From positions 1 to 34,195 of the forward strand of contig JAPLQS010000027.1 of assembly GCA_026399575.1 (NCBI GenBank): a DNA stretch of 34,195 nt, given 5' to 3'. Shown here one piece after another: positions 1 through 6,441 of the stretch. The notes below the pieces were generated by a model. That model was not told the origin of the DNA. It saw only the letters and a list, made by a program, of their open reading frames with translations, and searched no databases. The position numbers and the translations under genes were made by a program. The stretch comes from Nitrosospira sp. Its GTDB lineage: Bacteria > Pseudomonadota > Gammaproteobacteria > Burkholderiales > Nitrosomonadaceae. The stretch's first letter is position 1. The number at the start of each line of letters is the position of its first letter.

Positions 1-1581
1 GTGCCGCCGAGTTCCATCGATTGGCGGAACCGCTGGAGCCGGAACTGGATCACCAGCACACGGGATCAGAATCCGTGCAATGCTTGCTGGGCCTTTGCCG
101 GTACCGCATTGGTCGAAGCCATGGTGCGCATCGAACACTCCATGTGGACCCGCCTGTCGGAAGGTGATGTTCATCGCGGCGTGGGTAAAACCTGCCCTGA
201 TCTCGGTAATATGGGGGAAGTATCCACCTTCTTCGCCAACAACGGTATCTGTGATCCCGGTTCCTGGCCGTGGCGTACTGATACCCCGCCCTACGCGCCG
301 ACGCCTGACCGCAACGGCCGTTCGGTACGCGGCCCTGCCTTTGAGGTGGTCTCGATCGCCAACTCGAAAAACTGGCTGGATACGGTCGGCCCGCTGGTGA
401 CATGGATCGATGTCTACAACGATTTCAGCGGGGTAAACGGCACCGTCTACCGGCGCAGCACCAATCCATCCAACGCCTTGCGCGGCGGCCATTTTATGCT
501 GATCATAGGCTACAGCGACACGCTGGGCGCGTGGCTATGCAAGAACTCGTGGGGCACCGGCTGGGGCGTCAACGGCGTGGGCTGGATTGCTTATGGTCAG
601 TGCAGGATCGATACTTTCGGGCGCTATGGCGTTCGCAACACGAATCCCGACCCGTGGACCAAGCGCCGTCTCCATAACGGTAACCTGTACGAGAGCGGCA
701 ACGGGGCGTTGCACCGTAACCTCGAGGTGGTTGGTTCCAATGGTTCGCGCGTACAGCACCGTTGGCGCGAGGGCAGCCCGCCGTGGACATGGGGAGCAGC
801 ATCAGCATTCGCCACGGATGCCGCAGTCTGTCCGACTCTGATCGGCACGACTTTTAACCGTAACATGGAGATCGTCTACACTACCACCAGCGGGCGTTTG
901 CACCATTGGTGGACGGGCGGCGGCGGCAGCGGGCCGTGGAAAGACGGCGGTGTGTTCGGTCCGGCTGGCTGCAATGGGGTACCGGGTTTTGTTCAGGGCG
1001 ACTACAATGCACCGGGCAACTTCGAAGTCGTGGTGTCGGTGGGTAACCGGTTGCAACACATCTGGCGCGATGGCGGCGGGTGGCACAATGGCGCGCTGTT
1101 CGGCAACAACATTGCCAGATCAGGCGCGACGCTGGTGCAGGGCTCCTATGGCACGCCGCACGGCAATCTGGAGTGTGTCGCGGTACGTACCGACGGCACC
1201 ATGCAGCACTTCTGGCGGAATGAAGCAACATTCGCGTGGACTGCTGGTGCCATTTTCGGGTCCGCTGTCAGCAGCCCGCCGGTGATGATACAAGGTCAGT
1301 ACGGTATGCAAAATGAGCTCGGCCCCCACGGCAATTTCGAGCTGTGCGTGGCTGTCGGCGGACGTGTGCAGCACTGGTGGCGGTGGAACTCAGCCGGGAG
1401 CGATATGGGCTGGCGGCAAAGCGCTGTCTTTGGCCATGATGTCCAGGCTGTTGCGGGTCTATGTGAAGGATCATGGGGTATGAATCTGGAATTAATCGTG
1501 CTGCGAACTGACAGCAAGCTGCAGCACTACTGGCGCGACGGCTCCGGTTGGCACGAGGGAGCGATAATCGGGCCGGCATGA
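1..1581 (+). CDS. Papain-like (C1) cysteine protease fused to a PLL-lectin-like beta-propeller; may be 5' truncated by the window edge
   Basis: The first ~220 residues form a papain-family peptidase domain. The active-site block DQNPCNACWAFAG places the oxyanion Gln at residue 23 and the nucleophile at Cys29. The catalytic His is H164 (GGHFMLIIGYS) and the Asn is N182 (KNSWGTGWG), so the full Q-C-H-N set is present. Residues ~235-526 hold six repeats whose N-[LFM]-E motifs start at residues 240, 288, 340, 389, 445 and 495. Each repeat continues as a 'LQHxWRD...W..GAxFG' block, the pattern of PLL-type (Photorhabdus lectin) propeller lectins. The family knowledge suggests glycan targeting of the protease; that is inference. 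The reading frame opens with GTG at base 1 and starts like a mature papain chain (IDWRNRW), with no signal peptide or prodomain visible. A longer N-terminus may lie outside the window. The stop overlaps the next gene's start (ATGA). Confidence 0.85.
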   Translation: MPPSSIDWRNRWSRNWITSTRDQNPCNACWAFAGTALVEAMVRIEHSMWTRLSEGDVHRGVGKTCPDLGNMGEVSTFFANNGICDPGSWPWRTDTPPYAPTPDRNGRSVRGPAFEVVSIANSKNWLDTVGPLVTWIDVYNDFSGVNGTVYRRSTNPSNALRGGHFMLIIGYSDTLGAWLCKNSWGTGWGVNGVGWIAYGQCRIDTFGRYGVRNTNPDPWTKRRLHNGNLYESGNGALHRNLEVVGSNGSRVQHRWREGSPPWTWGAASAFATDAAVCPTLIGTTFNRNMEIVYTTTSGRLHHWWTGGGGSGPWKDGGVFGPAGCNGVPGFVQGDYNAPGNFEVVVSVGNRLQHIWRDGGGWHNGALFGNNIARSGATLVQGSYGTPHGNLECVAVRTDGTMQHFWRNEATFAWTAGAIFGSAVSSPPVMIQGQYGMQNELGPHGNFELCVAVGGRVQHWWRWNSAGSDMGWRQSAVFGHDVQAVAGLCEGSWGMNLELIVLRTDSKLQHYWRDGSGWHEGAIIGPA

Positions 1582-1931
1582 CCATTGATCTGTCAAATCT
1601 ACCACGACACATCACGCTGGCAGCGGGGGAACGGATTGTGATCCCGCTGCCGTCCTATGCCAACTCGGGCAACACCTGGTCGGCTACTTGCGTACGCGGT
1701 CATGGGATAGCTCAGGTAGCGGTCGAATTGGGCGAACTTCCTGTCACGGCAGATTCGCGGGGTGATGGTACTGCCGAGCCTCCTCCGCTCATGCTTGCTT
1801 CGGAGCAGGCGGTGGTTTCGGGGCTGGCTGGGGGCGAGGCGGTTTGGCAACTGCTGCTGTCCCGTTCCTTCGGTTCCGCACCAGTGGCGGCGGCGCACGA
1901 ACTGCGCGTTACAGTCGTGGCCGCTACGTAG
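1578..1931 (+). CDS. Chagasin-like (MEROPS I42) cysteine-protease inhibitor
   Basis: This is a 117-residue protein whose ATG overlaps the protease stop codon (ATGA), so translation is probably coupled. It matches the chagasin layout. The segment IPLPSYANSGNTW (residues 22-34) aligns without gaps to the inhibitor L2 loop region LPSNPTTGFAW, keeping LPS, the loop Gly31 and Trp34. A GLAGGE turn (82-87) precedes a strand, and SRSFGSAP (95-102) sits where the RPWTGP L6 loop would be, followed by a final strand ELRVTVVA. Known I42 proteins block papain-family enzymes by inserting these three loops into the active-site cleft. The L2 and L6 loops are diverged from the consensus, which may reflect tuning to its partner. 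No signal peptide is visible, so the product is predicted to be cytoplasmic. An in-frame upstream start at 1548 is less likely because the overlap start gives the standard family N-terminus. Confidence 0.72.
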   Translation: MTIDLSNLPRHITLAAGERIVIPLPSYANSGNTWSATCVRGHGIAQVAVELGELPVTADSRGDGTAEPPPLMLASEQAVVSGLAGGEAVWQLLLSRSFGSAPVAAAHELRVTVVAAT

Positions 1932-1984
1932 CCCCATACGTCACGGCAAGATCAGACCCGTAGCTCATGTATCAGGACATCGCC

Positions 1985-2377
1985 ATGACATTGCGCTATC
2001 GATTCACCACTCCCCTTGCCGCCATTCTGCTGGTTTCAATGCTGGGGTGTGTATCAGCGCCCAGGCAAGAACAAATGGATGAATCCGCTACGCTGCGGCC
2101 GAATGAATTGCCCCAGTCTGGCACATTGATGCCCAAGCAGGAACAAGCGGTCGAATCTGTTGATGATGTTGTCATTACTGCTCGGATAAAGGAGGCGATT
2201 CTCAACGAACCCTCCTTGCGCAGGGAGAAAATCAGCGTTGAAACTTTCCAAGGTACGGTTCAGTTAGGTGGCTTCGTCAGTACCTTCTTTGCCAGGGACA
2301 AAGCGATCAAAATTGCACGCAGCATCAAAGGGGTCATAGCTGTCAAGGATGAGATGCGGCTCATGGGACAGTACTGA
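1985..2377 (+). CDS. BON-domain lipoprotein
   Basis: This 130-residue protein has a lipoprotein signal: a basic N-terminus, a hydrophobic stretch LAAILLVSMLGC, and lipidation Cys22. A Pro/Gln-rich linker follows (residues ~25-55). A BON domain occupies residues ~55-128: DDVVITARIKEAIL, then the strand-turn-strand 'VETFQGTVQLGGFV', then 'ARSIKGVIAVKDEMRL'. BON domains occur in OsmY- and DolP-type envelope proteins and bind phospholipid or other envelope components. The start at 1985 is preferred over an in-frame ATG at 1967 because an AGGA element lies 7 bases upstream of it and it gives a clean lipoprotein signal. The gene follows the protease-inhibitor pair by 53 bases on the same strand, so co-transcription is possible. 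Its precise role cannot be read from the sequence. Confidence 0.8.
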   Translation: MTLRYRFTTPLAAILLVSMLGCVSAPRQEQMDESATLRPNELPQSGTLMPKQEQAVESVDDVVITARIKEAILNEPSLRREKISVETFQGTVQLGGFVSTFFARDKAIKIARSIKGVIAVKDEMRLMGQY

Positions 2378-2433
2378 GCCGCCGCGTTGCTGATTCGCTG
2401 CCACGCGGCATGGACATGGTAATGCGCGTATAT

Positions 2434-2856
2434 TCAGGTTTGATTCAGCACACTGAAATTCTTCCTCATTGCGTCAACGACCAGCCCTATAAGAATCTCA
2501 AGCACTTGTTGCTCCACCCATTCCGGTACATATGGAATCTCGAGCGATTTGTTGAGACGAGAGCCTAGCACCAGTTTCAGCTCTTCGGCATCCTTGTCGG
2601 AAATCCCGTCGCCCGTGTCTTTAATCAAGCCATAAAGCTCATTGGGTATGTTTTTATAGAGCAAGCGATCAAACATCCTGACGGTTTTCACAAAAATAAT
2701 TTGTTCGGTTCCTTCCACGATAAAAGGAAGATCGATCTTCGCGTTCAACTTTGAAGCCAATGCCTCCACTTCCTCATCAGATAGCATTTCTACCTGTACA
2801 TCAAACTCATGCAAAACCTGTTTTCTTTGCTCTTCAGTCAGAGTGATAGCTGGCAT
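2434..2856 (-). CDS. Hypothetical protein, 140 residues, unrecognised
   Basis: I do not recognise this family. The predicted product is acidic and mostly helical. It begins MPAITLTEEQRKQVLHEFDV and has Glu/Asp-rich segments (SDEEVEALASKL, SDKDAEELKLVL). A more hydrophobic C-terminal helix (VEQQVLEILIGLVVDAM) follows near residues 115-131. There are no cysteines, no signal peptide and no obvious catalytic motif. The ATG at 2856 is chosen because a GGAG sits 8 bases upstream. An extended frame to 2976 adds 40 residues of unconvincing, Cys/Trp-rich sequence. The gene is convergent with the BON lipoprotein and divergent from the lysozyme-like gene. The local DNA is more AT-rich than the neighbouring genes, which fits acquired DNA but does not prove it. 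Confidence 0.6.
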   Translation of the reverse strand: MPAITLTEEQRKQVLHEFDVQVEMLSDEEVEALASKLNAKIDLPFIVEGTEQIIFVKTVRMFDRLLYKNIPNELYGLIKDTGDGISDKDAEELKLVLGSRLNKSLEIPYVPEWVEQQVLEILIGLVVDAMRKNFSVLNQT

Positions 2857-3190
2857 TTTTAGTCTCCATGAATGTAATGTGCCCGGAAGTTGCCAGACAG
2901 GGTTGGGCTTACCTATCCAACTGCATAACCTGGAGAAGTTACATGAAGTGCCGAGCAAGCCGCTCTTCAAATCCATTGGACTTCCGCATTTGCGGTGCAG
3001 TAATTATTTGTAGAACAGATTGGTCAAATTTCAAGCAAAGGGGTTAAAGAGATCAACTGATGAGACTGATTTGCAAACAAATTTGATTTATAAGATTGGG
3101 TTTCCTATGGTGATTCAGGAGATTGGGTTTTCTGTTGTTCGATGAAAGAAGCGGGGCATTGTCGAAGACACACTATGAGGGGATAGTTCT
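2857..3190. promoter_or_regulatory. AT-rich divergent intergenic region with an 11-bp direct repeat
   Basis: This 334-bp gap separates a minus-strand hypothetical gene from the plus-strand lysozyme-like gene, so promoters for both should lie here. An exact 11-base direct repeat AGATTGGGTTT occurs at 3093-3103 and 3120-3130. The period is 27 bp (about 2.5 helical turns), and both copies are followed by a pyrimidine and CT. It lies 60-100 bases upstream of the lysozyme-like start, where an operator could be. A good ribosome-binding site (GAGGGGA, 3177-3183) precedes the start at 3191. No tRNA, convincing small ORF or terminator was seen. Confidence 0.35.
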
Positions 3191-4015
3191 ATGAGCCGAC
3201 CGATTTTGCGATTGAACGATGGCTACGACCACACCTCACCCGAACTGCGCGATGAAGTGAGGGAGCTGCAAAACGAGTTGAGGCAGGAAGGCTACGCGCT
3301 CGAAGCTGATGGCTTTTTCGGGCGCGATACCGAGGCTGCCCTCAAACAGTTCCAGAGCGAACACAATCTGGACGATGACGGCGTCGCTGGTGCGCTGACC
3401 TGGGCGGCGCTGCTCGGAACGCCGTCACCGGAGCCCGACAAAGTTTATCCCACCACCATTGCGCGCAACGATAGCGGGTATCTCAGGCAACTGGATGCCG
3501 CCACACAATACTTGGCATTCATCAAGCAGGGTGCGCAACAGTATGGCATCGACGTGCCGGTGCTGGGCGGGCTGGGCTCGCGCGAATCGAGGTGGGGGCT
3601 GGCTTTGCAGCCAGCAGGTGCGGGCGGTACCGGCGACTTCGCCGAGCGCGGCTTTCCGGCGCGCTTTCGCCAGGGCGCGCTGCCCCCGGATGGCGGTGGT
3701 TTCGGCCGTGGCCTGATGCAGATCGACTTCGATGCCCATGAGTTCGCCCGTACCGGCAACTGGCAGGATCCGCAGCAGAGCGTTCTCTACGGCTGTAAGG
3801 TGCTGGCTGACTGCCTCAGTTTCTTCCGGCGCAAGCAAAGCCTGCAGGGCAAGCCCCTGCTGCGCGCGGCGCTAGCGGCCTATAACTGCGGCCCGGGCAA
3901 CGTTCTCAAAGCCATTCGCAACGGGCTCGACGTGGATTTCTACACGGCCCATCGCGATTATTCTAAAGACGTGTTGAACCGGGCAGGGTTTTTTCAATTG
4001 AACGGGTGGGAGTGA
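3191..4015 (+). CDS. Peptidoglycan-binding (PG_binding_1) plus lysozyme-like muralytic enzyme, no signal peptide
   Basis: This is a two-domain protein of 274 residues. Residues ~15-76 are a PG_binding_1 domain (VRELQNELRQEGY, DGFFGRDTEAALKQFQ, GVAGALTWAALL). Residues ~100-265 form a lysozyme-like (GH23/SLT-type) fold. The probable catalytic Glu132 lies in GLGSRESRWG, followed by FGRGLMQIDFDAHEF and AALAAYNCGPGNV, the family's later signature blocks. The enzyme is expected to cleave the glycan strand of peptidoglycan. There is no signal peptide or membrane segment, so it must reach its substrate by lysis, a dedicated secretion system or an unrecognised route; endolysin-like use is possible. 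No phage genes adjoin it. Its stop codon's last base begins an inverted-repeat element. Confidence 0.82.
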   Translation: MSRPILRLNDGYDHTSPELRDEVRELQNELRQEGYALEADGFFGRDTEAALKQFQSEHNLDDDGVAGALTWAALLGTPSPEPDKVYPTTIARNDSGYLRQLDAATQYLAFIKQGAQQYGIDVPVLGGLGSRESRWGLALQPAGAGGTGDFAERGFPARFRQGALPPDGGGFGRGLMQIDFDAHEFARTGNWQDPQQSVLYGCKVLADCLSFFRRKQSLQGKPLLRAALAAYNCGPGNVLKAIRNGLDVDFYTAHRDYSKDVLNRAGFFQLNGWE

Positions 4016-4082
4016 GGGGTCGGTGGCGCGAAGCGACGCTTTGCACGGGTTCGTGCAGAAAAATAAACCGAGCCCGACCCCT
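4015..4082. repeat. Inverted-repeat element between convergent genes
   Basis: The nine-base arms AGGGGTCGG (4015-4023) and CCGACCCCT (4074-4082) are exact inverted repeats. A second perfect hairpin lies between them: TGCACG (4042-4047), loop GGTT, CGTGCA (4052-4057). The left arm starts at the final A of the upstream TGA stop. The element lies between the convergent lysozyme-like and HEPN-like genes and could work as a bidirectional transcription end. It resembles the palindromic intergenic repeats common in proteobacteria, but only one copy is present in this window. Confidence 0.6.
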
Positions 4083-4106
4083 TTAATTCACCATTTGGTG
4101 AGTAAT

Positions 4107-4565
4107 TCAACCATTATATGCCCTGTTAACTTCAGGAGTTGCCTCGACACAAGCAGTGAGGATAGTCAAGCTATGTCGTAATAAGGGTTCACTTCGCTCG
4201 GGCTCAAACCAATGCCCGTTGAACTTGCCGCCGTGGAACAGATTGTTGCGAATGCGACAGACGTATTGAAGCAGCTTGTAGGCGCGAGATTTTGTATTTG
4301 GTTCTGTTGCTTCCCATTCGAGGTTTCTGCTAACAATAATTTGCTTTTTCGGTGGAGCATTGAAGATGAAACTAATAGCCCTCTCAAGCTCTGGTGACGG
4401 CGGATTTTTGACTATTTCTTCGATGGCAATAGCAAACTCGTACCAATTGGCTTTCGCATTTCCATCGCCCTTGTTGTAGCCAGCAGCTTTCAATGCGTAT
4501 TCCATTCGCGAGAATACACGGAAGAATTCTGCAGCAAGCGTGTCTAGACTCTCGTGTTGATCCAT
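4107..4565 (-). CDS. HEPN-like protein
   Basis: This 152-residue, largely helical protein carries the HEPN hallmark Rx4H as R106-N-N-L-F-H111 within YVCRIRNNLFHGGKF. The motif is followed by a C-terminal helix (LLRHSLTILTACVEA), as in HEPN domains. The first half includes an aromatic/acidic helix region (ANWYEFAIAIEEIV). HEPN proteins are often RNases, acting as toxins or in abortive-infection systems, or are partners of nucleotidyltransferases. No MNT-type antitoxin or other partner is adjacent: the neighbours are the lysozyme-like gene (convergent) and ppa (same strand, 113 bases before its end). Nuclease activity is therefore inference. The stop lies beyond the inverted-repeat element. Confidence 0.6.
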   Translation of the reverse strand: MDQHESLDTLAAEFFRVFSRMEYALKAAGYNKGDGNAKANWYEFAIAIEEIVKNPPSPELERAISFIFNAPPKKQIIVSRNLEWEATEPNTKSRAYKLLQYVCRIRNNLFHGGKFNGHWFEPERSEPLLRHSLTILTACVEATPEVNRAYNG

Positions 4566-4678
4566 GTTATTGAACTCGACATTAAGCGGGTTGGTACCGG
4601 TGCAGATAACCGATTCTCGCAGTACCTAGCCAGCCGTATTATTCCGGCCACCGCAGTGGACTTCATCAACCAATTTTC

Positions 4679-5227
4679 CTAGAACATCGGTTTCTTCTTG
4701 GCCGCTTTATAGCGTTTGACCCCATCCATGATTTCCGCCTTGGCATCCTTGACCCCGACCCAGCCAACGATCTTGACCCATTTACCTGCTTCCAGGTCTT
4801 TGTAGTGGGCGAAGAAATGCGAGAATTGCGCGAGCACCAGTTCCGGCAGGTCCTTGTACGATTTTTTTTTGCGGTAGAGTCGGCAAAGTTTGTCGATCGG
4901 TACCGCCAGGATTTTGGCATCCTCACCGGCTTCGTCGGTCATTTTCAACATGCCCAGCGGCCGGCAACGCACTACCACACCAGGAATCAGCGGCACCGGC
5001 GAAAGCACCAGCACATCCACCGGATCGCCGTCATCTGACAGCGTATGGGGAATATAACCGTAGTTGCACGGGTAGTGCATCGACGTGGACATGAAACGAT
5101 CCACAAACATGGCGCCGGTTTCCTTGTCCACTTCATACTTGATGGGATCGGCGTTCATCGGTATTTCGATGATGACGTTGCAATCGTTGGGAAGGTCACG
5201 GCCAGAATTTACTCGATCGAGATTCAT
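4679..5227 (-). CDS. ppa: Inorganic pyrophosphatase (family I, soluble)
   Basis: This 182-residue enzyme hydrolyses pyrophosphate to two phosphates and so drives biosynthetic reactions forward. The family signature [10 protein letters not shown] is present, as are the substrate-site stretches [16 protein letters not shown] and [19 protein letters not shown] Lys-rich segment ([10 protein letters not shown]) and the conserved [17 protein letters not shown] region follow. The length fits family I bacterial enzymes. The ATG at 5227 is chosen because AGGAG lies 5 bases upstream and the protein then begins [13 protein letters not shown], as family members do. The longer frame to 5266 would read through its own promoter. 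It diverges from the alpha/beta hydrolase gene. Confidence 0.95.
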   Translation of the reverse strand: MNLDRVNSGRDLPNDCNVIIEIPMNADPIKYEVDKETGAMFVDRFMSTSMHYPCNYGYIPHTLSDDGDPVDVLVLSPVPLIPGVVVRCRPLGMLKMTDEAGEDAKILAVPIDKLCRLYRKKKSYKDLPELVLAQFSHFFAHYKDLEAGKWVKIVGWVGVKDAKAEIMDGVKRYKAAKKKPMF

Positions 5228-5255
5228 TTTCGCTCCTGCTGACTGGAAAGTGACT

Positions 5256-5261
5256 ATTATA
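5256..5261 (-). promoter_or_regulatory. Candidate -10 element for ppa
   Basis: Read on the minus strand this is a perfect TATAAT, about 30 bases upstream of the ppa ATG. It would give a short leader of ~20-25 bases that still contains the ribosome-binding site. The matching -35 (AGTTAA at 5279-5284, 17-bp spacer) is weak. Confidence 0.45.
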
Positions 5262-5289
5262 GACACGAGTCCCGGAGATTAACTAATTC

Positions 5290-6135
5290 GTGCCCATGCG
5301 CATGCTGCTCAACTTAGCCGTCATGGCGATAGTCACCTACGCTGCGTTGTTGCTGTTGCTGTTTTTTGCCCAGCCGCGCCTGATCTATTTTCCGGAAACC
5401 GGGCGTGACCACATTACCACCCCCGAGCAGGTGGGGCTAGCCTACGAGTCGGTGGAAATTACCACTACCGACAATGAGACTTTGCACGGCTGGTTTGTGC
5501 CGGCCCCGGCTGCCACCGCAACCAAGGGAACGGTGCTGTTCTTTCACGGCAACGCCGGCAATATTTCTCAGCGCCTGTACTATCTGGCCATGCTGGCTGA
5601 ACTGGGCTACGCCACTTTCATTTTCGATTATCGCGGCTATGGCCGCAGCAGCGGTTCGCCATCGGAGTCCGGTACTTATCTGGATGCCCAGGCGGCATGG
5701 CATTACCTCACCGCAACCAAAGGCATTCCGCCTGCCCATGTGGTGCTGTTCGGTGAATCCCTCGGCGGGGCAGTGGCGGCATGGCTGGCGGCACGCGAGA
5801 AACCGGGAGCGCTGGTACTGGCTTCCACCTTCACTTCGGTGCCCGACATGGCGGCAAAGATTTATCCCTATCTGCCGGTGCGGCTGCTGTCCCGTTTCGA
5901 ATACAACACCCTGGAATATCTGCGCTCGGTCACCTGCCCGGTATTCGTCGCCCACAGCCCGCAGGATGAGATCGTGCCGTTCGAGCAGGGCCGGGCGTTG
6001 TTCCAGGCGGCACCGGAGCCGAAGCAGTTCCTGGAGTTACAGGGCGGCCATAATGACGGTTTCATTTTCATGCGGGAACCATGGATCAAGGCACTGGGGG
6101 ATTTTATTGGCACGAACCTGGAGGCGCCACTATAA
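5290..6135 (+). CDS. Membrane-anchored alpha/beta hydrolase (BEM46/ABHD13-like)
   Basis: This 281-residue protein has one N-terminal hydrophobic segment (residues ~6-27) followed by an alpha/beta-hydrolase fold. Visible elements are the oxyanion motif FFHGNAGN (84-91), the conserved FDYRGYGRSSG (112-122), the nucleophile elbow GESLGG with Ser157, the acid Asp226 (HSPQDEIVP) and His254 (GGHNDGF). This is the arrangement of the BEM46/ABHD13/YfhR group of serine hydrolases. Their physiological substrates are mostly unknown, so no substrate is assigned. The anchor probably leaves the catalytic domain in the periplasm or at the membrane face. The GTG at 5290 is used because GGAG (5274-5277) is nearer to it than to the in-frame ATGs at 5296 and 5302. 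The stop codon coincides with the left end of a 240-bp inverted-repeat element. Confidence 0.85.
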   Translation: MPMRMLLNLAVMAIVTYAALLLLLFFAQPRLIYFPETGRDHITTPEQVGLAYESVEITTTDNETLHGWFVPAPAATATKGTVLFFHGNAGNISQRLYYLAMLAELGYATFIFDYRGYGRSSGSPSESGTYLDAQAAWHYLTATKGIPPAHVVLFGESLGGAVAAWLAAREKPGALVLASTFTSVPDMAAKIYPYLPVRLLSRFEYNTLEYLRSVTCPVFVAHSPQDEIVPFEQGRALFQAAPEPKQFLELQGGHNDGFIFMREPWIKALGDFIGTNLEAPL

Positions 6136-6374
6136 TCCTAAGTCCGGCAGTTGATCGCTTATTCTTTAGCTTAACAGCATGACTTATCGTGACTTTTTAC
6201 AGTGCTTGACCTTCATCTTTCGGGTGAGTTCGCTACAGGGCAGATTGCACGATTTTTGCAGCGCATGGCTGCGTTGCAACTCCTTGGAATGGAATGACCA
6301 TTCCGCGTCATTGCGTCTTGCCCTGCACACCAAAAACCGTACACTCTACCCCGTCCAACTGCCGGACTTAGGAT
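6135..6374. repeat. 240-bp element with perfect 19-bp terminal inverted repeats (MITE-like)
   Basis: The left end ATCCTAAGTCCGGCAGTTG (6135-6153) is an exact reverse complement of CAACTGCCGGACTTAGGAT (6356-6374). A perfect 7-bp hairpin sits inside (GGAATGG 6286-6292 and CCATTCC 6298-6304). No protein-coding frame of substance is present, so this looks like a non-autonomous miniature element. It fills most of the 306-bp gap between the hydrolase and the MFS gene. A clear target-site duplication could not be read. The remaining 67 bases (6375-6441) hold the AAAGG ribosome-binding site for the next gene. Confidence 0.7.
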
Positions 6375-6441
6375 AATCCACGACGAATGCAGCGTGGATG
6401 GCCTGCATCCCGGCATTACTCTGAATTCATAAAGGTCCCAG

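Noticed and set aside
2381-2409. GC hairpin (GCCGCGT / ACGCGGC) after the BON lipoprotein gene
   Set aside because: It has a 15-base loop and no T-run, so it is not supported as an intrinsic terminator.
3445-3838. Minus-strand open frames opposite the lysozyme-like gene
   Set aside because: They are shadows of a clearly coding GC-rich gene and have no recognisable domains or ribosome-binding sites.
5437-5955. 172-codon minus-strand frame inside the alpha/beta hydrolase
   Set aside because: It is antisense to a gene with an intact catalytic triad, and its translation is low-complexity His/Gln/Arg sequence.
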